Origin: an uncultured Eubacteriales bacterium
Lineage (GTDB): Bacteria > Bacillota > Clostridia > Lachnospirales > Lachnospiraceae
Length of the DNA stretch: 44,728 bases
Direction: 5' to 3'
NCBI GenBank assembly: GCA_900316715.1
Contig: ONEC01000006.1
Span: 1-44,728 of the forward strand
Shown here: one piece after another, positions 7,085 through 14,328 of the stretch
Layout of the letters: each line of letters starts with the position of its first letter
How positions within the stretch are numbered: position 1 is the stretch's first letter
Translations under genes and position numbers: made by a program
The notes under the pieces: model-generated
Seen by the model: the letters and a program-made list of their open reading frames with translations, nothing else
The model's database searches: none
What the model was told of the DNA's origin: nothing

Positions 7085-8098
7085 ATGAAAAAGTATATTC
7101 TGTCTTTAATCATCTGCATATTTATACTTATTATGTGCATAAATATAGGGAGCGTCTATGTTGCGCTCCCTGATGCACTTTACATTACTATGCATAAGCT
7201 CTTCGGAATCACTCTTCCGGCCAGAATAGAGCCTATGACCGTATCAATATTCTGGAACATCCGCGTTCCACGAGCTCTGGTATCATTCTTTGTAGGCGGT
7301 GCCCTGGCTGTCAGCGGTGCTGTTATGCAGTCTCTTCTTCAGAATCCCCTTGCTTCATCTTATACAATGGGTGTTTCATCCGGTTCAGCCGTAGGAGCTG
7401 CACTTATCATAATATCCGGCATTCAGTCCTTTGCCCTCAGAAGCTTCCTGCTTCCATTAACAGGTTTCGTCTTTGCTCTGCTTACCGTATTCTTTGTAAT
7501 ACTTTTCTCAAGCAGGATTGACCGGAATATCCACAGCTATACAATAATACTTATAGGAATGGTCATATCACTTTTCGTAAGCGCCATGCTTACTCTTATT
7601 GCTGCGCTTTTCCCGGATCATTCCCAGCAGATATATTTCTGGATGATGGGATCCTTCTCCGCAAGAAACTGGTCCCATGTTCTGATAATAATACCGGTAA
7701 GCATTATCGTTACATTTATCATCATGCTCTTTTCAAGAGAACTGGATATAATGACCTTCGGTGATGATCAGGCCATGTCCATAGGTGTAAATACAAGGCA
7801 TAAGAAAATACTTCTTATTATGCTTACAGCTCTTCTTACAGGAGTATCAGTTGCATTTACAGGAACCATCGGTTTTATAGATCTGGTTGCACCCCATGCG
7901 GTACGACGTATCTTCGGCGCCCGCCACAAGGCTGTAATACCAATGAGTTTTCTTTTTGGCGGTGCCTTCATGTCCGTTATGGATCTGATAGCAAGAACCC
8001 TTCTCTCCCCAAGAGAGATTCCGGTAGGAGCTGTTACAGCCCTTCTCGGTGCACCATTCTTTATCATCCTCTTCTTTAAGAAGCGCGATACAAAATGA
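7085..8098 (+). CDS. ABC importer permease, FecCD/BtuC family
   Basis: This polytopic membrane permease has 337 residues, the usual size, with about nine to ten hydrophobic segments. Family features are visible: FWNIRVPRALVSFFVGGALAVSGAVMQSLLQNPLASSYTMGVSSGSAVGA in the N-terminal half (given here as a signature, residues about 57-106) and GTIGFIDLVAPHAVRRIFG near residue 262, which contacts the ATPase. It forms the membrane channel for the lipoprotein at 5985 and the ATPase at 8112. Both neighbours are on the same strand with short gaps. Confidence 0.93.
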   Translation: MKKYILSLIICIFILIMCINIGSVYVALPDALYITMHKLFGITLPARIEPMTVSIFWNIRVPRALVSFFVGGALAVSGAVMQSLLQNPLASSYTMGVSSGSAVGAALIIISGIQSFALRSFLLPLTGFVFALLTVFFVILFSSRIDRNIHSYTIILIGMVISLFVSAMLTLIAALFPDHSQQIYFWMMGSFSARNWSHVLIIIPVSIIVTFIIMLFSRELDIMTFGDDQAMSIGVNTRHKKILLIMLTALLTGVSVAFTGTIGFIDLVAPHAVRRIFGARHKAVIPMSFLFGGAFMSVMDLIARTLLSPREIPVGAVTALLGAPFFIILFFKKRDTK

Positions 8099-8111
8099 AA
8101 GTGAGTCAGCC

Positions 8112-8927
8112 ATGAATATTTGTCTGGACAAAGTATCTGCGGGATACGAAAAGAACAACTTCATACTTCAGGATATATCGGCCGACTTTACAAGCGGCGG
8201 CATATGGGGCATTCTTGGTCCAAATGGTTCAGGAAAAACCACTCTCCTAAAAGTTCTTGCAGGCATCCTTCCATACGAAGGACATATTCATATCGAAGCA
8301 GTCCCGGATGAGGAGCTTTCTGCTCTTTCAAAAAAAGAACTTGCCAGATATATTGCAATGATGCCGCAGTTTACTTCGCTGTATTTCTCCTACTGTGTCT
8401 ATGACGCTGTCATGCTGGGAAGGTATGCCCACTCCGGCAATTCTCTCAGCGAGAGACTGGGAAGAAGCTCTGCCCGTGACAAGGAGGTTGTTGATAAAGC
8501 CATCGAAACCACCGGTCTTACCGAGCTGACGGATATTCAGCTTTCTTCACTCTCCGGCGGTCAGCTTCAGCGCGTCATGCTGGCAAGAACAATCGCTCAG
8601 GAAACTCCTGTAATACTTCTGGATGAACCTACAAATCATCTTGATCTTAAACATCATATAGAACTTATATCCTATCTTCGTGACTGGTCAAAGCACAGCA
8701 CCGAAGTCGCGGGAAAGACTTATCCAAATACAGTGATCTCCGTATTTCACGATATCGGGACCGCTGCTATTCTTGCGGAAAACATCCTGCTTCTTAAGGA
8801 CGGAACTATCATAAAAAAAGGTCCCGCCGAGGAAGTACTCACGCGAAACCTTCTTAACGATATTTATGATACTGATGTTATAAAATACTATGAGGAATTA
8901 TCAGGCAGACTCAGCCAGTTTTCCTGA
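8112..8927 (+). CDS. ABC importer ATP-binding protein (FecE/BtuD-like)
   Basis: This is the ATPase subunit of the importer, about 271 residues. Walker A is GPNGSGKTT (36-44), the signature is LSGGQLQR (147-154), and Walker B is VILLDEP followed by TNHLD (167-178). The H-loop histidine is in SVFHD. The frame is open upstream to 8049 inside the permease gene, but the ATG at 8112, 13 nt after the permease stop, matches the usual N-terminus (MNICLDKVSAGYE). The third gene of the operon; no later gene is obviously coupled. Substrate is undetermined, as for the other subunits. Confidence 0.92.
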   Translation: MNICLDKVSAGYEKNNFILQDISADFTSGGIWGILGPNGSGKTTLLKVLAGILPYEGHIHIEAVPDEELSALSKKELARYIAMMPQFTSLYFSYCVYDAVMLGRYAHSGNSLSERLGRSSARDKEVVDKAIETTGLTELTDIQLSSLSGGQLQRVMLARTIAQETPVILLDEPTNHLDLKHHIELISYLRDWSKHSTEVAGKTYPNTVISVFHDIGTAAILAENILLLKDGTIIKKGPAEEVLTRNLLNDIYDTDVIKYYEELSGRLSQFS

Positions 8928-8952
8928 TGATCGGGTATCCATACATTTCCCA

Positions 8953-8981
8953 TTGACAACGAATATATGGTATGTTATTAT
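8953..8981 (+). promoter_or_regulatory. Consensus sigma-A promoter of the 9023 gene
   Basis: TTGACA (8953-8958), a 17-nt spacer and TATTAT (8976-8981) form a near-perfect promoter about 40 nt before the ATG at 9023, which has an AAGGAGA ribosome binding site. Confidence 0.85.
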
Positions 8982-8994
8982 CATTATGATAATA
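8976..8994. promoter_or_regulatory. Perfect 19-bp palindromic operator over the -10 box
   Basis: TATTATCAT-T-ATGATAATA has perfect 9-bp arms around one base and starts exactly at the -10 element. Its composition resembles the ATTATC/GATAAT units of Fur-family (Fur, PerR, Zur) boxes, but the half-site order is not the classical one. A repressor bound here would block RNA polymerase. The regulator identity is inference. Confidence 0.7.
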
Positions 8995-9022
8995 TGTATC
9001 ACATTTTACAAGGAGATTTTGT

Positions 9023-9781
9023 ATGGCATCATTAAGCGTTATAGAACTTGTTAAACATATATTCTACCTTCGTATACCGGTAGTTATCGTATATATTTTT
9101 GTATGCGGTTTTCTGATACTCATCAGTTCCAAAAGAGAAATGCGAATACTGGGTATATGGGCATTACTGGTTGGAACCGGCAACTGTCTGTCTAATATAC
9201 GCCTTCTATTAGAGTATCTGTGCTCTAAAAATCTCGTAAGCCAGGATATCTTCCGCAAAGACGGCTACATCAGTTTCATGAACTTAGTCGGCCTTATCAC
9301 ACTCGCTTTATATATTGCAAGAAATATTATGATGTGGTTATATGAAAAGCGTAACTACGGAACAAAAAACGCGCCTATTATCGCAATCATTATCCTGATA
9401 ATCTGTAACATGACCTCACGTTATATAATATCAATGACTTTCAGGTCATATGATCAGTATAAATCCATGCTTATAGCCACCTCCTGTTCGGAAGCTGTCT
9501 TTTCAATAGCTATCGTAGCCATTCATCTGGTAATATTCTTTAAAAACAGAGCTATTGATAGAAATATACCTAAATTCTGGTTATTCCATCTTTACGCAAT
9601 AATAACCGCTGTTACTTCCTTACCAATGGATTTAAAAGCCAATCTTGACTATAACAATGATAATTTTATATTTATTTATATGCTCGTATGCATTATGTTC
9701 TCTATTTTCACATTGAGTTTTTATACATATGCTGCAATCCGTGCACATAAACAGGAAACAGCACAGACATGGTATTACTAA
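9023..9781 (+). CDS. Seven-helix membrane protein, function unknown
   Basis: The 252-residue protein has about seven hydrophobic segments (roughly residues 13-33, 40-57, 83-103, 116-136, 149-170, 183-200 and 212-234). It has no signal peptidase site and ends in a short hydrophilic tail. Loops are rich in Lys/Arg (SSKREMR, YEKRNYG), which helps orient the chain. I do not recognise a family. It is monocistronic: an importer operon ends 95 nt upstream, and the next gene downstream is convergent with 20 nt between. Its strong promoter is covered by a 19-bp palindrome, so expression is probably tightly repressed by a metal- or stress-responsive regulator. That is inference. Confidence 0.8.
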   Translation: MASLSVIELVKHIFYLRIPVVIVYIFVCGFLILISSKREMRILGIWALLVGTGNCLSNIRLLLEYLCSKNLVSQDIFRKDGYISFMNLVGLITLALYIARNIMMWLYEKRNYGTKNAPIIAIIILIICNMTSRYIISMTFRSYDQYKSMLIATSCSEAVFSIAIVAIHLVIFFKNRAIDRNIPKFWLFHLYAIITAVTSLPMDLKANLDYNNDNFIFIYMLVCIMFSIFTLSFYTYAAIRAHKQETAQTWYY

Positions 9782-9801
9782 GACGTGGCAGATGTTAAGA
9801 T

Positions 9802-10533
9802 TCAGCCTCTTTCTTCTTTAAGGAGGCCAAACTTTGCTCTTTCCTCAGTCCATTCAAGACCAATAATTTTTGCCGTAATATAATCTATGATACAGTCCAT
9901 ATCATCTCTAAGATATACATTTCCTAAGTTTTCGGCATTGGAATCAAGAAGTCTCTGCTTATCTTCTTCATTTCCCGGTGTAACAATCCGGGAAGAGTTA
10001 AGCTTCTTAGGAATATTTTCCAGACAAGCTTCTGCCTCTTTATATTGATCCTGATGAATATACACAAGAAGCGCCTGCATAGGATATTCTTCCTTGTTAT
10101 CCAAGAAGAAGCTTTCAAGGTCACCATGCTTTTCTTTAACTTCAACGAAGAACTTCTGATACCACTCTTCAATATGTGAAAATGTAGTCTCACATATTTT
10201 GGAGTATGCCGCGTCGCTGCCATCACAGTCAAAATCCAAAGAATCTTCACCCACCTGGGATCTCACCTTTATCACACTGTTTGCACGGACCTTATCTGTG
10301 ATCTTAGTTGTGGAATCAAGCTCAACTATATATAGTTTAAGCTGGTCAAAATAATCACACTTAGCCTCATACTCAATTTTCATAGTAAGCTTCTGTGCTT
10401 TTTTATCGTAGTCTTCCCAATAAAAAACATTCAGGAAATCCGGTGAATACATTTTATACAGATCATGCTGAGGGGATGCCTTCACACCCTTACTCTTAGC
10501 TATGACTTTCATAGCCTGATAAACTTTATCCAT
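9802..10533 (-). CDS. Hypothetical cytoplasmic protein coupled to metF
   Basis: About 243 residues, starting MDKVYQAMKVIAKSKG. The protein is soluble, with no signal peptide or membrane segment. The first half appears alpha/beta, with alternating strands around FLNVFYWEDYDKKAQKLTMKIEYEAK. The second half is helical (QALLVYIHQDQYKEAEACLENIPKKL), with a tetratricopeptide-like feel. The ATG at 10533 follows the metF stop by one base (TAATATG), indicating translational coupling. An upstream TTG at 10557 is possible but less likely. I cannot assign a family or function, and its tie to metF is positional only. Confidence 0.78.
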   Translation of the reverse strand: MDKVYQAMKVIAKSKGVKASPQHDLYKMYSPDFLNVFYWEDYDKKAQKLTMKIEYEAKCDYFDQLKLYIVELDSTTKITDKVRANSVIKVRSQVGEDSLDFDCDGSDAAYSKICETTFSHIEEWYQKFFVEVKEKHGDLESFFLDNKEEYPMQALLVYIHQDQYKEAEACLENIPKKLNSSRIVTPGNEEDKQRLLDSNAENLGNVYLRDDMDCIIDYITAKIIGLEWTEERAKFGLLKEERG

Positions 10534-10534
10534 A

Positions 10535-11422
10535 TTATCTGTTAAAGTCCTTTCCAAGTATGTTAGAAAGATTCTCCATTATAGTTTTGGCCACGTCCGG
10601 CTTATTCATGGAATAAACATGAACATTTGTTATTCCGTTGGCATAAAGATCGATTATCTGATCCGTTGCATAAGCGATTCCGGCCTGCTTCATAGCTTCC
10701 GGATCATTTCCGAAATAATCCACAAGACTCTTAAATCTCTGTGGCATAAAAGAGCCTGAAAGCTTTATGGCACGCTCTACCTGATTTGCATTTGTGATAG
10801 GCATGATTCCCGGAATGACAGGAACTGTAACACCTATCTCTCTTATCTTATACATAAAGTTGTAGAACAGATTATTATCGAAAACCATCTGGGTTGTAAG
10901 GAATTCTGCACCTGCCTCAACCTTTTCCTTAATGTGAGTAAGATCATCCTTCTGATTAACACTGTCCGGATGAACCTCAGGATAGCAGGCTGCTCCTACA
11001 CAGAAATCTCCCATTTCCTTAAGTTCACGAACAAGCTCTGTGGCATGCTTATAATCCCAGGTTGATGGATCTGTCTTCTCCAGCTCAGGTGTAAGATCTC
11101 CACGAAGAGCCATTACATTCTTTATGCCAAGCTGCTTCATCTGCTCTATCTTCTCATGAACAGCTTCTCTGCTGGAAGATACACAGGTAAGATGAGCCAG
11201 CGTCGGAACATTATATTTATCCATGATGTTCTTAGCAATCTCCATGGTATACTTACTGGTTCCGCCGCCCGCACCATAAGTAACACTCATGAATGCCGGA
11301 TGACATGCAGCTATCTCTTCTGTAGTTGCTTCAACAGTTTCAAATGAACTCTCTTTCTTTGGAGGAAAAACCTCAAAGGAAAGTGACATCTCTCTCTTAT
11401 TAAGTATATCAATTATCTTCAT
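10535..11422 (-). CDS. metF: Methylenetetrahydrofolate reductase
   Basis: This flavoenzyme reduces 5,10-methylene-THF to 5-methyl-THF, the methyl donor used by MetH elsewhere in this window. The 295-residue length and motifs are standard: SFEVFPPKKESSFETV at the N-terminus (with the catalytic glutamate), MSVTYGAGGGTS, PTLAHLTCVSSS, ALRGDLTP, and FLTTQMVFDN. The gene is first in a two-gene unit with the hypothetical protein at 9802. A good promoter lies directly upstream, and no SAM riboswitch fits in the roughly 50-nt leader. Identity is secure. Confidence 0.95.
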   Translation of the reverse strand: MKIIDILNKREMSLSFEVFPPKKESSFETVEATTEEIAACHPAFMSVTYGAGGGTSKYTMEIAKNIMDKYNVPTLAHLTCVSSSREAVHEKIEQMKQLGIKNVMALRGDLTPELEKTDPSTWDYKHATELVRELKEMGDFCVGAACYPEVHPDSVNQKDDLTHIKEKVEAGAEFLTTQMVFDNNLFYNFMYKIREIGVTVPVIPGIMPITNANQVERAIKLSGSFMPQRFKSLVDYFGNDPEAMKQAGIAYATDQIIDLYANGITNVHVYSMNKPDVAKTIMENLSNILGKDFNR

Positions 11423-11474
11423 AACACTATCTTCCTATTCCTATTACTACCTGCTGTTACGCGCAGACAAGCGT

Positions 11475-11504
11475 ATTATACCCGATATCTCGCATTATAC
11501 GCAA
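11475..11504 (-). promoter_or_regulatory. Sigma-A promoter of metF
   Basis: On the minus strand: TTGCGT (11499-11504), 18-nt spacer, TATAAT (11475-11480), giving a leader of about 45 nt before the metF ATG. It starts directly after the end of the large ABC operon, and I see no terminator between them, so read-through into metF is possible. Confidence 0.7.
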
Positions 11505-11512
11505 GGCTGTAT

Positions 11513-12469
11513 CTAATCCTCTTCATCACTACCAACACTGCTGATAACAACCTTGCCGTCAACAACTTCAATCTTAACACGAGACGAATTAAGTCCCGTC
11601 TGTTCACGGATCTCATCTGAAAGCTTCAGTCTTCCCGCCTTATCCAGTACCGAATATTCCTCATGAGCTGATGACATATCGAATCCCTCTTCGTTCATGG
11701 ATTCAATCTTTTCGCGGTACTTCTCCTTCATTACCTTCTCTGTTGTAACTCGGCCATCGGATATCATAACCACTCTGTCAACTTTATTGGCAAGGCTGAT
11801 ATCATGAGTAACTATGATTACTGTTATGCCTCTTTCCCTATTCAGCTTTCTGAAAAGATTCTGTATCATGTCAGAAGTCTTTGAGTCCACCGCTCCTGTA
11901 GGCTCATCCGCCAGAAGTATCTCCGGATCTCTTATAAGAGCGGCTGCTATGGCAACTCTCTGCTGCTCTCCTCCGGACATTTCCTTCGGATAAGAATCAG
12001 CTTTATCTGCAAGGCCCACTTCCTCTAATCGTTCAAGAGCCCTTTTACGTCTTTCCTTCTTAGAGATTTTCTCATAATAGAGCTGTGACTCAACGTTCTC
12101 AACCGCAGTCATATATGGGAAAAGATTCTGGGAGGACTTCTGCCATATGAATCCGATCTTACGTCTTCGCAGTTCTTCAAGCTGTTTCTCTGTTGCAAGA
12201 GACAGGTCCTGACCATCTATAAATATCTTTCCCGCCGACTGGCGCTCTAAGGCTCCTATTATATTAAGCAGAGTGGACTTCCCACTTCCTGATTTACCGA
12301 TGATGGCTATCAGCTCGCCCTTCTCTATGCAGAGCTCCAATCCCTGCAGTGCCATAACCTCTACTTCACTGGTTTTATATAGTTTAACGAGGCCGTCGCA
12401 CTCCACCATGTAATTATGATGTGGAGCCGTGCTCTGATTTTCTTCAATTACTTCGTTTTTATCTTCCAT
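11513..12469 (-). CDS. ABC exporter ATPase with C-terminal AbrB-like domain
   Basis: This is the ATPase of a MacB/LolD-type exporter. Numbered from the ATG at 12469 (318 residues), Walker A GKSGSGKST is at 58-66, signature MSGGEQQR at 164-171, and Walker B ILLADEPTGAVD from 184. All catalytic motifs are intact. A normal LolD-type ATPase ends near residue 230. Here about 85 extra residues follow, and the last 48 (271-318) read SVLDKAGRLKLSDEIREQTGL and a beta-hairpin VKIEVVDGKVVIS, matching the swapped-hairpin AbrB fold. That domain could dimerise the ATPase or bind DNA. The ATG at 12475 is too close to the AGGA site; 12469 is 9 nt away. Last gene of the ten-gene operon. Confidence 0.92.
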   Translation of the reverse strand: MEDKNEVIEENQSTAPHHNYMVECDGLVKLYKTSEVEVMALQGLELCIEKGELIAIIGKSGSGKSTLLNIIGALERQSAGKIFIDGQDLSLATEKQLEELRRRKIGFIWQKSSQNLFPYMTAVENVESQLYYEKISKKERRKRALERLEEVGLADKADSYPKEMSGGEQQRVAIAAALIRDPEILLADEPTGAVDSKTSDMIQNLFRKLNRERGITVIIVTHDISLANKVDRVVMISDGRVTTEKVMKEKYREKIESMNEEGFDMSSAHEEYSVLDKAGRLKLSDEIREQTGLNSSRVKIEVVDGKVVISSVGSDEED

Positions 12470-12487
12470 AAACATCTATCCTTTTCA

Positions 12488-12633
12488 TCAGCCGAGCACT
12501 TTTTTGGCGCTTTCTTGCTTCTCAAGAAGCATCTTGCACTTCGTGCAATCTGGATTCTGCTTCGCTCTGCTCGCAGAATGCGTGCGGCTCACGCCGCATG
12601 CTCGCCATGAGCTGACGCTCAGCCGAGCACTTT
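12488..12633. repeat. Hairpin-array element flanked by 15-bp direct repeats
   Basis: The gap between the two ATPase genes is filled by five consecutive stem-loops. Plus-strand arms are TGCTTC/GAAGCA (12516-12531), TTGCAC/GTGCAA (12534-12548), ATTCTGC/GCAGAAT (12554-12579), TGCGGC/GCCGCA (12583-12598) and TGAGC/GCTCA (12608-12621). The block is bracketed by identical 15-mers TCAGCCGAGCACTTT at 12488-12502 and 12619-12633, the latter containing the stop codon of the upstream gene. The layout suggests insertion of a small palindromic (REP/MITE-like) element with duplication of its target. It has no coding capacity and may act as an RNA-processing or stability block between the two cistrons. Confidence 0.75.
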
Positions 12634-13302
12634 ACCGTCACTCATCTCATACACTGTGTCGCCCATCTGCATAAGTCCCGGGTCATGGGTTGTCATGACA
12701 ATTGAGAGTCCCTCTTTCTCAATAAGCTTCTTAAATAGCGTCACAACCTTGATACCGGTTGCTGTATCCAGAGCTCCTGTCGGCTCATCTGCAAAGAGCA
12801 CTTCCGGTCTTGGAGCTATGGCACGGGCTATGGCAACTCTCTGCTGCTCTCCTCCGGACATCTCCTCAGGTGTATGTCTCATACGTTCCTCTATTCCTAC
12901 GAGAGTCATAACCTCTTTGATTCTCTCATCTCTGTCGCCCTCATATTCTGCCAGTCTGAGTGCGAAGTCCACATTCTCATATGCCGTCATAATCGGGAAG
13001 AGCGCCACTGACTGAAAGACAAAGCCCATATGAACACGCCTGAATTCCTCCATCTTCTCAGCACTGAGTTCGGTAAGTTCCGTGTCATCCATAACCACAC
13101 TTCCGCTGGTAGGCTTATCCAGCGCACTCAGCATATTTATGAGAGTGGTCTTACCTGAGCCGCTTCGTCCTTTTAGGATCGTAAGCTCCGCTCTCTTTAT
13201 CCCTATGCTTACATCATCCAGTGCAGCAAAGGGTTCCGCCTTACCGGTCTGATATATCTTGGTAAGATGTTCTCCTCTAAGTATAATGTTCTCTGTATCC
13301 AT
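12619..13302 (-). CDS. ABC exporter ATPase (MacB/LolD type)
   Basis: An ATPase of 227 residues counted from the ATG at 13302, which has GGGG 6-7 nt upstream; a GTG at 13329 in the same frame is less likely. Walker A GRSGSGKTT (45-53), signature MSGGEQQR (148-155), and Walker B VLFADEPTGALD (168-179) are all intact. It lacks the C-terminal extension of its partner at 11513. Since the operon encodes only one large permease, the two ATPases probably form a heterodimer under it, or serve it alternately. The stop codon lies within a 15-bp direct repeat that brackets the hairpin array. Confidence 0.92.
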   Translation of the reverse strand: MDTENIILRGEHLTKIYQTGKAEPFAALDDVSIGIKRAELTILKGRSGSGKTTLINMLSALDKPTSGSVVMDDTELTELSAEKMEEFRRVHMGFVFQSVALFPIMTAYENVDFALRLAEYEGDRDERIKEVMTLVGIEERMRHTPEEMSGGEQQRVAIARAIAPRPEVLFADEPTGALDTATGIKVVTLFKKLIEKEGLSIVMTTHDPGLMQMGDTVYEMSDGKVLG

Positions 13303-13344
13303 AATATCCCCTGTAAATTCTCTTAACACATCCGTTATGATTGA

Positions 13345-14328
13345 TCAGTCGATTGGCAGGAATCCTTCTATCAGCCTGCTGCCGTCATGGTAAATATAAA
13401 ATAGGTACTGTACGCTGTCATCAGATTCATGTTCTGCTACAGTTATCTTTTTTATCAGCATATATTCATCATCCCCCGAAGCATCTTCTCCTATAACTTC
13501 TTCCGAGGTCTCTTCTGAACTTTCTTCCGAAGCTTCTTCTATACCCTTTTCTGTCTTCAGCTCCTGCCACAGCTCATCCTCTTTCTTGATGAGACTATCT
13601 TCTAAGATAAAGTTATATACCTCATCCTTTTCTGTACTTGCGCAATTAGTAAGATCCTGAACAACCATTCCATCTCCGAGCATCAGCCCCGCCAGTCTCC
13701 GGACCATACCATCATTGAATTCATCTGAAAAGCTGAGATCTTTTTCTCTTCCTTCATTCTCTGAATAATACATACTCTCGATTATTCTTCCTTCAGGAGT
13801 GATATATACTACAAGCTTCTCAGCATTTTCATAATGCGTAAACTCAACTCTCCAGAAGAAACCTGCATAACTCCTGAAGTTTGTATCCAGCGCCTGCATA
13901 TAGGTGCATTTCCAGTTATACCAGTCAGAATACGCCGACTCTATGCCTATAGGATAGAGATTCTTACTCTCCAGCGTATTTATAAGTTTCTTGGTCATCT
14001 CTTCGATGTGATAACCGGAATCCTCATAGTATTCCTTATCCACATCACTGATCTCACTCTCCCACCGTCCGGATATAAGCTGTCTCTTCTGATACTCAGA
14101 AAGCTTCTCTGAAGAAGCCTTGGTAACCTCATAATAGGATGATGTCGGATAATACTCCTCCGGAACATCCATATATACATCTGCCTGGGCTTTTGCCTGA
14201 CGGTCCATCATTTTGCCCGGCATGATCACACAGAGCATCGCAGCAAGGATAGCGAGAAGCATAAGAGCAAGGTTCTTCTTTCTTCCCGGATGTTTATTCT
14301 TCTGTTTTTCAGTCTTCTGTTTCTTCAT
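13345..14328 (-). CDS. Membrane-anchored extracytoplasmic protein, unknown
   Basis: The 327-residue protein has a very basic N-terminus, one membrane segment (about residues 20-38) with no lipobox, and a long hydrophilic domain outside the cell. The domain has an aromatic-rich part (YSDWYNWKCTYMQALD and GFFWRVEFTHYENAEKLVVYITPEGRI), then an acidic Glu/Ser tract (about residues 257-282), and ends with a beta-like segment YLFYIYHDGSRLIEGF. It overlaps the histidine kinase stop by 20 nt, so it is co-translated with the two-component genes. It could be an accessory sensor for the kinase or a part of the exporter. I do not recognise a family. Confidence 0.8.
   Translation of the reverse strand: MKKQKTEKQKNKHPGRKKNLALMLLAILAAMLCVIMPGKMMDRQAKAQADVYMDVPEEYYPTSSYYEVTKASSEKLSEYQKRQLISGRWESEISDVDKEYYEDSGYHIEEMTKKLINTLESKNLYPIGIESAYSDWYNWKCTYMQALDTNFRSYAGFFWRVEFTHYENAEKLVVYITPEGRIIESMYYSENEGREKDLSFSDEFNDGMVRRLAGLMLGDGMVVQDLTNCASTEKDEVYNFILEDSLIKKEDELWQELKTEKGIEEASEESSEETSEEVIGEDASGDDEYMLIKKITVAEHESDDSVQYLFYIYHDGSRLIEGFLPID

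Noticed and set aside
12516-12531. Simple terminator between the two ATPase genes
   Set aside because: The hairpin is not followed by a proper T run on the minus strand, and both genes belong to one functional unit.
12516-12621. CRISPR array or tRNA cluster
   Set aside because: The hairpins differ from one another in sequence and length, there are no equal repeats with spacers, and no tRNA arm pattern.
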